From Oryzias latipes (Eukaryota; Chordata; Actinopteri; Beloniformes; Adrianichthyidae): a stretch of DNA of 64,000 nt. Shown here one piece after another: positions 1-39,117 of this stretch. The stretch covers positions 12,831,950 through 12,895,949 of the forward strand of contig NC_019872.2 of the NCBI RefSeq assembly GCF_002234675.1, in the 5' to 3' direction. Within the stretch, counting starts at the first letter, position 1; the number at the start of each line of letters is the position of its first letter. A program made the position numbers and the translations under genes. The notes under the pieces are model-generated. The model had not been told where the DNA came from and did no database searches. It saw only the letters and a list, made by a program, of their open reading frames with translations.

Positions 1-3000
1 CAATGCACGTGCCAAACTCACCCGGAGGTTGTTTTCTCCTATCAAAAACCCAAACTATTTAGACTTAGAACATGATTCGAATGCGAATGGGGTGTCTCAG
101 AAAAACGTGGGACACTGGAACAAGAACGAGTTGGTTCTACAGAATCTTAGACACAGTTGAACCGCTTTATCTTCAATTCGTACCCAGGGTGGCTCAGCAA
201 AGATTCCCAACGTTTTAAGCAAAAACAAATTATTTTGTGACATTTTTCGATATAAGTACTTGACCCCACCGCAACATTGCATTTGGATAATGATCCACTG
301 TACTTCTTTCTAACAAGAACTTTTACCCTATATCAATTTTTTTAATATATATATATTTCAAACAAATAAAGAAAAGCCATTTGATTATGTAGAGTAGATA
401 CACAAAAAGGGCCATTTTAGCAACCCACTACATCCTAACCCTAAACATTAACATACTAAAGTTTTAGCCCAAGTATAGTCCATCCTAAAAGTGAGGCAGT
501 ATACTTGAAGTTTGCTTTTTATATACTATATTATAAACATATAGTTTTCCAATTTAGTATGCAGAAGTATTCAGTTAGTATAGGCTACTTCCTACATAAC
601 AAATACATGGTCTATAGCAAACTTTTAGCAAAGAGAGCCAGATTTGGTGATGTGAAAATATTTGAGGGCCATTTATTCAGCCTGACAATCCATTAACTAT
701 TTTAGTAACATTAAATGCAAGTGAAATATTTAATGAACATTTTTGTAATAGCATACTTTTCATTTCTTCACATAGAAAACAAACACATTTAAATACATAT
801 TTGCAAAAATTACTGCAAGTTGTGCACACCGTTCAGTCCCAGTCGGCTTGTTGTAGTTACTATGTCTTGCCTGGTAGTCCCTCATGATAGTCTTTTGAAA
901 CAGCCACGGTGTCTTGGCATAAGAGGCAGACATAGTTGTTTCCTATTTTACTGAAAAATATGCCCCTTCCCACTTGTCCTGGAAATGGTTGCTATCACTG
1001 TCATTTACAGTTAACATTTTAGAAATGAGCTACAAAGTGTCAAAGATGGGTCGCATGACAGGGTTTGCCATGTGTTTACAATGGTGTAAAACGTCACTTA
1101 GCCAATCACAATCAAGAAATTGCACACACAGTGATTACATGAAAGGAGTCTGCAGGTTGGTGGAAATTTTAACGTGGACCGCACTTGGCCCACAGGCCTA
1201 ACTTTGGACATGACTCCTCAATACTGATACTATACTATAACGATACTCAGGCATAAGCTTCAAGTTTACTACTTTTTGCCAAGGGAATTCATCTACTAAA
1301 TCATAACTTAGTATGATAGACTATGAAAAATAGGAAAGCAAGCTTTAAAAAAAACTGAAACTTGTTAGGAAATTATCAAATACACCAAACTAAATTAAGA
1401 AAGCACTCCAAAGAACCAAGATTACTAAACATTAATAACAAAAATAAACAAAAACAGGAACTCATCTGGTATCAGCATGAAGGCTGGACCCAGCAAAGAG
1501 CATCTTAAGCCAAAATATGAAGGAGCTCCATCAGGTAAGAACAGCTTGATGTTATTAAAAAGAAAATCACAAACCTGAGAAACACAAACATGTGAAGTAA
1601 GACCAGCACGTTTCATGGCTGCATTCTAACATGGGATTGGAGAGACGTTGGCAAACAAATGATAAACATGTAAGACAATGAGCAAAACAACAGAGGAACT
1701 GTTTTGTGAAATAATCACTTTATTTCAATTAAAAAAAAATGATTGTACTTGTCTTGGATTGTCATGGATGTGTTTGTGGACTATCCCTGTGTTTAGGACT
1801 TGACGTCTTTTTAATAAAAATAATTAAAGAGCCTATTCTCACAAAAAATGCAGATTTGTCAGAGCCATGTTTTAAATATGATTTTTTAATATTTACAATT
1901 ATCAGTTGAAACAACTAAACTATTAACTGTACAGGGCACAATTTTCTTTACATTTCCTGGCTTTGTGTCAGGAAACTATATATAGAGAAACCCTAAACTA
2001 TTTTTCTTGAGGCTATTGCATGAAAACAACACGTAGAATGTCTTCAGTCAGAGCGTTTTCAGTGAAGGCCTTCATTGCCTTGATCCCTTTTGACAATTGT
2101 TGGCAGATTAGCTTGTTCAACTTTAAAGCCACTTTAGGGATTAATCATGTTATTATAAAACAAAATGTATTTTAGTCACCATTTGTGTTCACTTTACGGT
2201 ATGGAACTGGCCAAAAAAACCAACATTGTTAAGACTCACCAAGATTTGTTTTCAGCTCAAACTAGTATTGTGGAGTTTGCCCACTAGATGGAGCCACTGT
2301 AACCTGTTACTGACCAATCAAACTGTGATGTTAGTAACTTTTACTCACTCATTTAGATTTTATGTTTGTAATTTTTCCTGACTAGCTTGTAAACTTACAG
2401 TTCAAAGTTTTTGTTACTTATACACACAAAATTAGTAAATTTCCTTTTGGATGAGGAGTAAGTTTTAATTGTTTGTGAAAGTGCAACTTTGCATCGTGTA
2501 CACAGTCTGTACATTTCATGTATTTTACTGTTTAATAAAAAAGTGTACTATTACTAGGGGTACATGTACAGAAAAACTACTACTATTACCACAGTGTAAA
2601 AAAACATCAATGAATGAGCACACATTTATAACTTTAACCCTATTTGATTATGCAAACAACCTTTTGTCTAACATATATTAATATTAGAAGGACTTATTCC
2701 AAAAATGTAATATTTTTTAATGTAAAACAACATCAACACCTGAGCCTTTTTAATAACTCACTTCATCAAAGATTTTATTTTGAACTTTAACTGGGTTTTT
2801 GAGTCCTAATGTGTCATTACACCCAAAGAGTGCAGTCTTAGACTAATCTATGTTTTGGACATAAATGAATGATTAAGTAAACCAGTATAATAGTATTTAA
2901 TGACCTTTCTATGACTCCCACTGTTTTATGGCTCCTAACAGGTATTGTAACCTCCTACGAAAAGCTGCATAGCAGAAGTAATTTCTTAAATGTTTCTGCT

Positions 3001-3234
3001 ATGTGGTTTAACGTTTCTTCATCACGCAACTGTTTGAAACACATAGTGTAAGACAACATATAAAAAGTCCCGCTGTACCTCTACACTAAGCCACATTTTA
3101 GAGTTTTCTAAACAGACACCTGTATCCACCAGTACAGTGACTACTCTCACACATGGGTAAAGTCTGTGCTGTTCTTTGCTCCATGCTCAGCCTCATCAGA
3201 TGAGCAGGGCCCAATGGGGCTCAGATTCAGGCCT
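1..3234. other. downstream flank of zpld1, no gene recognised
   Basis: AT-rich sequence with only short chance reading frames (up to 75 codons) and no recognisable domain. Part must be the zpld1 3' UTR. A minus-strand AATAAA (TTTATT at 1719-1724) about 1.5 kb beyond the stop is one possible polyadenylation signal, which is weak evidence in such AT-rich DNA. Confidence 0.5.
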
Positions 3235-9251
<6,017 letters not shown>

Positions 9252-11690
9252 TTCAGCACCTGGAGGGAAAAAAGAATGGAAAGAAAAAGTCTTTAAACTC
9301 CACGCATCAAACCTGGCAATTTTTAGAGTACTTTTTAATTTTTTTTTTTACTTTTTAATAAGACAACGTTATATTTATCCCTTAGGATTTCAGTGAAAAG
9401 ATAATTATGACCTTAGAGGAGCCCTGCATTTGTTGCCAATAAAAACCTCTTATCCCCAAATTGTTGTCAATCATAGATGCAGATAGAAAACAGCAAAATT
9501 GCACCAACTTTTTAGCGGAGGGTGTTGTTGCATACAGACTGTGGTTCTGTTAAGAGATCTCACCCTGGTTCCTGGAAGCCAGCGAGTCAGCGGTTCTCCA
9601 TAAGCTTGGGACAGACGATGGAAAGACCTGCACAGCATCCCTACCTGACAACTGGAAACAGGAGCTTGTGGCAGAGGGGAAAAAGGGACCCTACACATAA
9701 GAGATTCATTATTTGAACATGCCAACAAAAAACGGCTGTCCAGGGCAAACATGGGAAAGTCCATCAAATCTGAATGTGTTATACAAATCCTTTCACGTCC
9801 ATAGAAATATGAGCAGGTTTTGAAGTTTCCCACTCATATCCTTTTGGCCCAATCTGGCTCTGTCACTGCTCACAAATGGTTTGACGCCGCATGAGGTCCT
9901 GTGGCTGTGGGAGGGTGGGGGGTGGATTATCTTTCCTGCTGACTGAGCTGTTCCTTTCTGCCCGGGCCAGAGAAAAAGGCACAGGCCAATGCACAGGCCC
10001 TTGGCCTCTGGAATCCACACTTTCCTCGCTTTGTGTGTCACAGTTTTCAGTCAGCACAGCAGCAGGCAGTCTGCTCTCTGGGGCTGCGAGCTGCTGCCCA
10101 CCTCCTACTTGATCCCCTTAACTTTGAATTTTGGTCACATAACTCCGTCCAGGTAAAGACAACACATGAAACAAAAGCAAAGCTCACGGTGGATGTGGGG
10201 ATTAACCACTTTTTGCTGCTCCATTGTCCATATGGAAAGCAGTAAATAACAGAGGGATGTGAATGTGAAATGTGAGCTGAAGGGATTTTTTTTGGAGAAA
10301 ACTTTTTATTTGTATAACAATTTGAAAACAGAAGGATTTGGAAGTGTTTTGATTTCATCATCGTTCTAACCTAAACTAACTTCAGTCTGTTTTTGCTGAT
10401 AAACTGTCACAAGTATAAAGCTAAAAATCTGTTATCAAAATCACTGCTAAATTGTAATTTGATTTTTGATTTTTTTTTTGTTTTTTGTACCAAAATGCCA
10501 AATCCTATACAAAAAAGCAATTAAATTCAAGAAACATTTATTTTGTATTTATGGAAAACATTCCTACCCTCCTTTAATATTTCTTTGAAGCTACAGACAC
10601 ACCAGGCATGTGACACATGTTCAAAAACATGCTAAATGTGGGTTCTTGAACACAGGTTTAGTCTTTGGTAATTTTACTTGCACTTGACACTGGAGGTGAT
10701 TCTTTTTCTTTTTCTACCATATACTAGCACATGTCCATCTCCTACAGCTGGAAAAGAATTGGTGCAAAATATCGTAGTGGTGCAGATCTCGTGAATCTTG
10801 CTCCAGCTTTTTCTTTCACAGCTCTGTTGTGAAACATGAAAGGCTTGGTGTCATAGAGTACCGCAAACCACAATTATTAATTTCTTCTCGATGATCAATT
10901 TTCCAATGATTGTCATTTGTGTGACTAAAAAGGGATGACATCCATCCCTGATTTGTCAGAGTTTGACCTGGTTTAACTTCCGTTCCATGGCCATGTGCTT
11001 GGAAATATTTGGTAAGTGGTGTATACTTGTGTAGCACTTTTTTACCTTCCTCAAAGACCCAGAGTGCTTTACAGTCACCATTCACCTGTCACCAAGTCCC
11101 ATTCACCCATACACAATCACATTCACACACTGATGTGAATGGGACAGAAGTGGCAGTTTGAACGAGCATTGCAGAGGGTGGTTTGACCGCAGCTTGACAT
11201 GTTGACATGGTTTGCAAATAAATGTTAAAGTTTCTTCTGCTTTATACCATGGTCCGGGTGAATTCAAGATTCTGATTGGCTGCTGGGTGTGGATTAAAAA
11301 AGTTATAATCCACAGTGATAATGTACTGCTAAAAAAGAGTTTGCAGTTGCATTGCTTAAATGCTCCATATCACTGCACTGGCTTCTTTAAAACAAGTTTT
11401 AGCTGAAAAAAAATCAGTGTTAAGAGGTGAACTTTCTCTCTGCTTTCTCTATGCTTTATTTAACCCACCCTGCTGATCAGCATATACAGTATATCCTTTC
11501 CTTTGACGCTGCAGTCGAGAAGTTGGTGTCGGCTCAGCCACTTAGGTGGCGCGTTATGTTACCGTGACAACATGCCGCACCACGCAACAAATAGTCCGCT
11601 TTCTGTGAAAAAAGTGACCTAAACCGAACAAATAACAAGAATAAAGTACTAAACATGGATTGAATATTTCTTACATGACCATGGTATATG

Positions 11691-11830
11691 CAGGATAATG
11701 GCCTTCAAAGTGTGCATTATCAGAAATGAACACACTTTTGCGAAGAACCATCCTCCGCTTTGTTTCAGGGTTCAAGCTTCAATGGCGTGCGTCAATTTCT
11801 GATAATGCACACTTCGTCAGCCATTAACCC
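11691..11830. repeat. foldback (palindromic) repeat
   Basis: The arm at 11691-11729 contains 'aagtgtgcattatcagaaat' and its reverse complement recurs in the arm at 11791-11830, with about 60 bp of loop. Similarity extends outwards to 'ataatggc'/'ttaatggc'. This is typical of a MITE or the end of a larger DNA transposon. No target-site duplication could be assigned. Confidence 0.7.
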
Positions 11831-12680
11831 TGACAAATAACAGAAGTTCCAGTGACTTGGGTTTTTTTTAACAACTCTGACCTGTTATAGGATTGATAAT
11901 TGTTCTAAATTAGTTTGGTCTTTGAGTTTCTTCCAATTCTTCTATTTCGAGGGAGTTTTTCTCTCCACAGTTACCTACTGAATGGTGAATGAATGAATCA
12001 ATTTAGTTGAATAGGGACAGATATAAAAACAAAGACATTCGGCAAAGCAGTAGTCCCATGCCTGTACCGTACCCATACTGTGTGATTAGATATGGACTTA
12101 TTAAAAAGATCTCTACTGCACACGATATTGACATTCAATGATTGAATTCATTAAATTACTTACTTACTTTAATTTGATTATCGTACATCTGTATTTTGGG
12201 AAATGCATGCATTAGTGCTTGTATGGAGGTTTCTTACTTTGAATGTGATGCTCTGAGACGACTTGCATTATGACTTAAAATAAAAATTGTATTTTCAGTT
12301 ATTGAGTTATCGCAAATAAAATTACGTAACAATTTAAGTGCTTAATAAATAGTTTTTTTATCTTAGTAACATTATATTTTTGAAAACCCATAAACCACAT
12401 TTGTATAATAATTTTAAAAACAGCCAAAAATAATTTCATGTTTTATATTTGTGTAAAATGTTTTTCTGCTGAGAAGCCACTAAACTGCTTTTTAGATTGT
12501 CTCCTTCAGCTGTGATGCCATCTACTGGGAAAAGTCTTTAGTGTTGCTGATATATTGACTTCTTTTCCCTTAACCTATTATGTGGTTCAGCATGGTGCTG
12601 TAGGAATTCCATATCCAGAAACTGCACTACACTCAAATCCAAATACACAGGTATGTTTTTACAAATTGGTACATAGCCTG

Positions 12681-13060
12681 AGGCTGCATTGTGGCACTGT
12701 GGTCAGCGCCCTTGCCTCATAGCAATGACACCCTGGTTCAAATCCTGGGGGTGGGACCCCTCTGCATGTGCTCCCTCTGCATGTGCTCCCTCTGCATGTG
12801 CCCCCTGTGCATGTCTAGGTTGTTTCTGGGCACTCCGGCTTCCTCCCACATCCTAAAAATATGCATTATAGGTTGACTGACATTTCAAAATTGCCCCTAG
12901 ATGTGCTTGTGTGTGTCTGGTCATGTGACCCTGCAACTGACTGATGACCAGTTCAAAGTGTATCCTACCTTCACCCAACATTAGCTGGGTTGGCCTCAAA
13001 AACCCAATAACCCCAAAAGGGATTCAGCAAGTTGTGAAAATGGATGGATGGACAGATGGT
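12681..13060 (+). mobile_element. tRNA-headed SINE, with an expanded 15-bp repeat
   Basis: The head has polymerase III box-like sequences ('gtggtcagcgcc' as box A, 'ggttcaaatcc' as box B). It is followed by the common teleost segment 'ggcactccggcttcctcccaca' (with small changes), a 'gaccccaaaagggattcagcaag' type tail and a terminal (GGAT)n tract. A second, reversed copy lies at 39836-40026. It is a retroposon, not a functional tRNA gene. Confidence 0.75.
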
Positions 13061-16000
13061 GCATAGTCTTTATAACTGTGTAACTTTTGCATGCATACAC
13101 TGACAATACAAATTGCACATGCTGAAGCAAACAGTTTTATTTTATTGTGAAAATCCTAAAATTGCTTTAGTGTTTTTGCTTCAGTCCACCTTTTTTTCTG
13201 TTGCTACCTCTCTGTTTTATCTTTGACCCCCACCAAGCACACACACAAATGTATGGACATTTGGTTAATCTCTGCTTTTGCTGAATTAAAAAAATTAATC
13301 ACACAGGAAACTTGGCTTCCTTTACTGAACTTGTCAAATGAAGCTGTTAAAGTTAGCAGGTTAGACGACAGAGTATCCCTCAGTTTCGGTAAATCTTAAG
13401 CATTTTGTACAGCAAAGAGACAATCGAGGCAAAATTATGCTTTGCAGAAAAGGAATCTGAGGATCCTTTCTCCACGGAGAAATCAATCCAGAGGAGGTGT
13501 CATCACACTGAGCTCCTTTTAACAGTTTTGAGTGGCACACAAATAAATTCGATTCTTTGAAATAATGAAAGGCCGTTTCTATTGGCTTTTGTTGTCCGAA
13601 ATGTCATAAGTGTCATTTGGTTGAGGCTTTGCATCATTCTCACAGTCCCTAGGAGAGTATCAATGTATACGCTTTTTTCCCCCTGTTGACACAACCATTA
13701 TGTACCTGACAAATACATTCTTCAGGAGGGAAGGTATCCCCTGCATGAACCAAATAACTGTTGGAGGATCAGAAAAAGCATTCGTAAAACACCAGATCTT
13801 CTCTTTTTCTCTTGAATATTGCCGTCATTTTCCAAAAATTCTGACTTGAATGTATTTGTCACAGCAATAAAATGGGATCTGTTAGCTGTGGCAGGAAAAC
13901 TTCAGACTAACAAAGGTGTGATGCCATTGGCTGATTTGGATGCTATTATGATCAAAAGAGAAGTATATTTGAGATATGACCTCACATTACTTAGGTTGTT
14001 TTTCTGATTCTGCCTCATTGTTGTGCTGTGAAAACACAATGAATGGGTGGGAAGACGGCAGATGAAAGACTACACTGGATTTGAACCGGGAGGAGCGAAT
14101 GTGAAAGGACCCTTGCTCAGAGGTCACTCTTAAGGTTCTTGACTCCACAGAAGCCTTTAGCAGTACATACACAAAAAAGAGAAACTTGAGTTATTGTCGG
14201 CACTTAACTATATATAGTTTGTTTGGTGGACTTTCATCAAACACCCTTTTCAAACACACTGCAAGTCAAATAGCCTAAAAATGCAAAAAGTACACTAACC
14301 CTAAGAAGAAAATCAATGCAGCAAGTTGTTTTCGTTTAACAAGAAATCTTGTGTTAAGATATCAAAATCTAGAAACAAGGAGTTCCACACAACCATTAAA
14401 AAAGGGGGAAAAAGCTGAGAAGCTAACTGTTAGACTTCAAATTGAATGTCATGCACCACAATAAGTATTTTTTTTTTCGCTGGTTCTGAGCAAATAGTTT
14501 GTTTTTGGGGACTTATATGCACCTATTGGTAGTTCATTTTGATTACAGTGACACAAATTAGTGTAATTAATGGACAGGATTCATGTGAGAACCAAATGTG
14601 ATCAAAATGAGAATATGATCTAGTAAACTTGAACTATCTAAAGAAATCCTTGTCAAAGACAAAACTACCACTTATTCTTAGAACAAGAGTTTACATTTTT
14701 GTTTCCAAGATAATGACAATGAATCCCAGTCTAACTCGTAAAAATGTATTGAACTTTAAAATATCAACCTTGAAATTGAACCAGTCAATTTGAGTTTTTT
14801 GAGTCTTAAATGAAGCTTTTCTGTTGTCAAGTGTTTGGAGCAAAAGAAATTTGACTCAATTTAATATTAACGTCCTTACTTTTAGATCCAAAGTCCTAAC
14901 GAGACAAAAACATATTGACTGTGAAAGGCTTGGAAATGTGCAGAGCAGGGATGTGTGAAGACAACTTAAGACCAGGTCAATGTCTAAAAACAAGATTTTA
15001 CATCTTTTCAAGTATCAAATACTTTGCATAGTACTGTGTTGAAAAAAGTTAGTGAAAAGTTCTGAGTCATTACAGTGGAGTACAGTACACAGAATCCTGA
15101 TGTTAAATGATTAAATTAATGTTTAACTTCCCATTATCATTATTTTGTACAAGTTCAAAAAGCTTATAGTTGAAAAAAAAAAGCAGCTTTGGGTGATGCC
15201 CCGCCCACATTGAGGTCAGATCTCTTGTGATTTGACCCCCCACCATTCCTTTTTTCTACTGGCTATTGAGTGATTGGTTTACTGTTCAGAGGTGGGAGCT
15301 TCTATATGAAGTGAGAAGGTTTTGACAGAGGAAGAGGTATGTGGAAGTCAAAGGGATGTTCTTTACACTGAATCAGACTGGCAAAGCTTTAGACAGACAA
15401 CACTGGCACTACAGAGGAAAACATGCATTCCTTTTTTTACTTTTATTTTTTCATTTAATATACGGGACAGCGCATATTAATAAACATCTCTGTCAATATG
15501 CCAAAGTTAGCCAAGGGGCTATTATTCATCTGCAGTCCCTGGGTAGATGTTAAAATCTCCCTAAAAGATCAAAATAACATTACATATTTACATAACATTA
15601 CATACATATATTAAACAATGCATTCAATAAAATTAGCAGTTAACCTAAAAACAAATTGGTGATGAAAGAATCCAAAAACAGACAAATTTAAGAACATATG
15701 CGCAACTTAAAAGACAAGACAGTAGCAAGGATCTGCGAGAGGAGGTTTACTCAGTGTTGACAGCTCTGATTGTCAATGACCCATTTCTTTAATTGTGTCT
15801 TGAATGAATTATATGTGTTTTGATTTCTGATAGTTACGGGTGTGAAGTTCCACTAAGTAGCAGCTCTAACAGATAAAGCAGTCTGACCAAAAACACTTTT
15901 TCTGAAGGGAATGATACAGTCTCCTCTGACTGTTTTCCTACTAAACCACCTTTAAATATGGAAGCCACGTTTTTTTTTCCAGTTTCACTTTTTTACAGAT

Positions 16001-16075
16001 AAAAATTACGGCAGTAGGTAACTGTGTCCTACTATAGATTCAAAATGAAGGGAATAATGTAAAAATCCAAATACT

Positions 16076-16195
16076 GCATCCATCCATCCATCTTCCAAAC
16101 CCAATCAATCACTTTTGGGGTCATAGGGTTGCTGGAGCCTTTCCCCACCACTGTTGGGCAAAGGTGGAGTAAACCCTGGAAAGGTTGCCAGATCA
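16076..16195 (-). mobile_element. SINE 3'-end fragment, reversed
   Basis: It begins with (CATC)n and continues 'cacttttggggtcatagggttgctggagcc', the reverse complement of the SINE tail seen at 24162-24271 and 25112-25210. It is a 5'-truncated copy. The flanking 15.4-16.0 kb also looks repetitive but was not recognised. Confidence 0.65.
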
Positions 16196-18129
16196 AATCA
16201 ATCAAAATTAAACACCAAATATTAAGAAAATCAGTCCATGCTAGCTCTTCTAACAAAAACATATTTTTGTAAGGACTCTTAAACCCCTCAACCAAAATGG
16301 AGCACAGCAGGAGGAGAGGCTGTTCCAAAACCTGGAAGCAGACACATGGTAAGTTAGGTCCTTTATGCTTTTTGGAGCACCTTTTTAGGCACTGTTGAAA
16401 GCTTATAAGCTTATCAAAAGGGCCAATGAGTTTTTTGTTTTCTTTTCAGATCTGGACTCTAGGCACTTTAGCTTTTTTACTTTTATGGGCATTTTTTTGT
16501 TTTGCTGTGTGAAGTATCTCTTATTCATTTATTTTTCAGTACAAAATCCACAGAAGCAAACAGTTACACGGCTTTACCATGCAGGGTTATACATGGTTTT
16601 AGCTAAAGCTGCAGTTCGGCTGCTAAAAAGCTTGTGACATTAAGCACTAAAATGCAAGTTTCCACTTTCTTTCTGGTTGTCTTATGTGTGAAGCTCCGCC
16701 CACCCACAGCAGCGCTGATTCACTTGGAGCTTTAATTACCATACAGCAAGGAGCCACAAAGTGAGGTGAGACTATACTTTTTTCCCCATTTTTTTAACTT
16801 TATCCTTGTCTTTGTCTCTTTTTTTTTGCTTTGATTTTTGTTTGTTCTTTGTTTGGGAAATACTGGAAAAATGATTTCAGTAAAACTAAACATTTTTGTA
16901 ATTAAACAAATGTTTCCCTTTTTATTTGATCAGATCCAATAAACTGTTATAAAAATAACCATAAAAGACATAAAGAATTGTGGAATTTGAAATGCGTTGT
17001 GAAATAAATGTTTTTTTTAAATTAAAAACTCAATATTAGTTTTTGTACTCTAGTGTATTTTTTGGTCCGTGCATGGATAGCTTTTGCAGAACAGACTTAT
17101 CTGTCTGTCTGTCAGACTTTTCTGGCACTGATATTACGGGAAAATAAATAATACAAACAGTTTTTTAAAATGTTTTCCAATATTTTTTTTACAACCTGAT
17201 GACTGCTTTCAATTTGGGGAACAGTTGCCTCTGAAATTCAGGGAACTCTGTTACCCACTTATAATTATGATTCATGTGTTTACCCTATTTAAACACATTT
17301 CTTTTTAAAAGTAAATCATGAAACACGTGGGATTGTTGTCCTTTTCTCAAAGCAAGATATATATGTGTGAAGCAGCTCAATCATAGATTCAGGTTATTTT
17401 TCCATCTGAAACATGAGCCGTTCAGAGGTTACACTTTCTGATTTTGCACGATTGCAGTACGACTGTGACGCAACCATTGCACGCCTGTCATGTTCTCCAC
17501 ATAAGCTGACAAACATTACTTCCAATCTTATAGTGAGATTCTCACATCTTTTCCCAATAGGAAAACCATGCAGCATTCCCCAGAAAGATTTAGCTGTTTG
17601 AATGCAATGCAGCAGCTTTGCGGAATTAACTGTAGAACATGTGAGCATTCCTGAAAAATGTTCACACTGAGTCAGAGATTTGCTTTTTTCCCCCCAGGAA
17701 GTCTTATGTCTGACCACAACGGAGAGGCATAAGAAGGAATTTTGTGACTTTACCAAGATAAGATGTAATGTTTTTGCTTTTTCTAAGCTCTTGTGTAATG
17801 TTTCATAGGGGAAATATACAGTTCACACACACACACGGCTTACACAGGATTACAACAAAAACAACGTTTTCTCCCCCTTTTCCACAAGATTTGTAAAACT
17901 TTGTAAAACTCATGGCCATGTCAAGAACATTACATTCAATGCAACAAGGTCAAAGTAGAAAAACAGGGTGATTAAACTGAAATGAATCTGCAGTGTTTGT
18001 TTTTACATGTCAATTTGGTCTAAAAGGTTACAAAATCCAGAATATTTTCATGTGTTTTAGGGAAAAATTAAAAATCTAGCTTGCCTTGACATTCTTTGCT
18101 GTTTTATTCTGTTTTTTCGCAAAGCTCAG

Positions 18130-18168
18130 ATGATTCGGCTTGAGGAAGCAGTGATGTCCAGTTATTAG
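18130..18168 (+). other. candidate uORF before the sytl2 start
   Basis: A pyrimidine-rich tract ending in CAG at 18127-18129 could be the acceptor of the first sytl2 coding exon. Immediately after it an ATG opens a 12-codon frame ending in TAG at 18166-18168, out of frame with the sytl2 ATG at 18221. This matters only if the transcript really begins its last 5' UTR exon here. Confidence 0.3.
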
Positions 18169-18220
18169 ACTAAAAAGAAAAAGCAGACATTATCACCGGA
18201 CAAAAAGGAAAGGAAGAATC

Positions 18221-37215
<18,995 letters not shown>

Positions 37216-37262
37216 TGCATGCTGGGATTTCTGCTCATGCTCATGGGAATGGGCTGACTTAA

Positions 37263-37661
37263 CTGACGTGCAAATCACATCAACAAATCACTTGACGCAA
37301 AAACATTTTAAAGATCACAACAACAATTAAAAAAACGAAAGAAGTAATCATTTAAAAAAGCATTGCATTTAAGAAAACAAAACAAAATTCCAGAAACCTA
37401 AACGTAAAAACCAAAAAAAATTCTGAAAACAAAAGTAATTTCCAAAAAACATAATGAAATTTTAAAAAACGAAACATGAGAAACCAGAAAGGATAGATAA
37501 CATGGGACATCGCTGATTGGATGATGATACCCGTATCGCATCGTGCTGCATGTTTTGTTTTCTAAAACGCTATGCTGTTTTTTTAAATATTTGTTTGGCT
37601 TTTTAATTGTGATCTTTGTGTTCTTGCGTTGAGGGATTTGTTGATGTGATTTGCACGTCAG
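37263..37661. repeat. foldback element just downstream of the sytl2 stop
   Basis: It starts 48 bp after the stop codon. 'ctgacgtgcaaatcacatcaacaaatc' at the left end returns as its inverse at 37634-37661, and the inner parts ('aaagatcacaa..aattaaaaa') are inverted too. Arms are about 80-100 bp with a 200-bp AT-rich middle. If transcribed it would form a hairpin in the sytl2 3' UTR. No coding content. Confidence 0.82.
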
Positions 37662-39110
37662 GGCCACCGCACTCAAATTTCAACAAATTGAATCAAATTT
37701 GTAAAAATTGAAATTTTTGTTATGATGTCATAAAATGTATCTTGAATTTGATGTCACTAAATTTAAAAAGCATATATTTTCAATAATTACTGAAACAACA
37801 CAAAATGAAAACTCTCTGGTTGTGTAGAATGAGATTCATTTATTTTTATCATGTGGTGGAGCCAACCTTTATTTAATGAATACACATTGATTTTGCAAAG
37901 GACTGAATCTTGCAAGCGGCAGTTTGTTTTAACTCCTTATTGCAGTTCTGTTCATCAATTGTAGGCCCAGTAGAAACTGATGAATGATCACCATTCAAAA
38001 TATTTTAAACCAGGGTTTGGTTTACTTTGATGGAGACACCCAGCAATATGTTTAGATACTATGCAAAACTCAACAGAATTCAAAGATGTCTTTTTCACCA
38101 TTGAGAGATTATGTTGAAAGTAATGGCTTTTAGCTGGTTGGCAGCTGTCCTTTAAAAATGCACCTTAAAACTAAATGAAACAACTTAACAGGACATTAAA
38201 AAACACACATTGGAACAAGAAAACAACTAAAAGTGCCTGTTGTAAATTGATTATTTTCAAAAATCTGTCAAATTATTTTCTAATTTCCACCACAAACAAG
38301 TCAGAGCATTTTCAAGATAGATGCAGTAAAAATAGTAAAGCTTTAAAAAGAAGTTTAATATATTCTCCTGGTGGATTTCAAAATGTATGTATATTCACAA
38401 CATATTTTTATGCACTTAGATATTTAATCTGCTCACTGAGACATGTATGCCCTAAAATGCAGCTCGTATCCCTTTTTCTTCCTAAGGATTATTTAGTTTT
38501 ATTATGGATTTCATTAATAGAAGAGGATTAACAACATCTAAGTCTTTGATTTGTAATAAGTTTTGCTCTAAAACTGTAAACTCCAGTTGTTTAAGAACAA
38601 ATCATGACAATTTTTGAATTAATGAGCAGCTTTTCTTTTACCTTGAGTGGCATGACAAAAACCCAGACATTTAAAAACTCCCAATTAATGGAAACCTTGG
38701 GTTTAATTGTCTCTAATGATTCCTTTGCAAGGAGCTTTGGTCAGAAATCAGGCCAAGACATTATTTATAATCAAAATTATATTTTGCCTCGTTTTTTTAA
38801 CCAATTAAGCAAAATTAAAGTTTAAAGATGTTATATCTGTGCCAAATTTGATGATTCAACATATAACTTCATTATTGTTATGATTTCATGTTTTACAATA
38901 AAATAAGTTTAGTTTAAAATAAATATATGTAAATAATTTTTTACTTTTTGTGTTTACTGACTGTAAAGTATGATTATTGTAATAACATTTACCTCTAAAT
39001 AAATACTTTCATTATTTTTTGTTGTTATGTCAAGTTTAATTAAAAAAATGTAAATAAGGGCGAATTATGTTCATATAATATAGCAACACTAATGCAGTTG
39101 ATGTTAGTCA
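37662..39110. other. sytl2 downstream flank, no gene recognised
   Basis: AT-rich sequence with reading frames up to 118 codons of low complexity and no recognisable domain. AATAAA at 38897-38902 is one possible polyadenylation signal for sytl2, but such hexamers are frequent by chance here. Confidence 0.45.
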
Positions 39111-39117
39111 GGTACAC

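Larger units (their letters stand above)
9260..18200. other. intergenic region between the divergent genes zpld1 and sytl2
   Basis: The two genes are transcribed away from each other, so this 9 kb must hold the zpld1 and sytl2 promoters and any 5' non-coding exons, but I could not place a core promoter. No reading frame longer than about 125 codons or with a recognisable domain was seen. Supported content is a foldback at 11691-11830, a SINE at 12681-13060 and a reversed SINE tail at 16076-16195; the remainder is unassigned. Confidence 0.6.

Noticed and set aside
12690..12750. tRNA-like sequence with box A and box B
   Set aside because: Continues directly into a SINE body and tail and lacks a foldable tRNA; the same applies to 39990-40026 on the minus strand.
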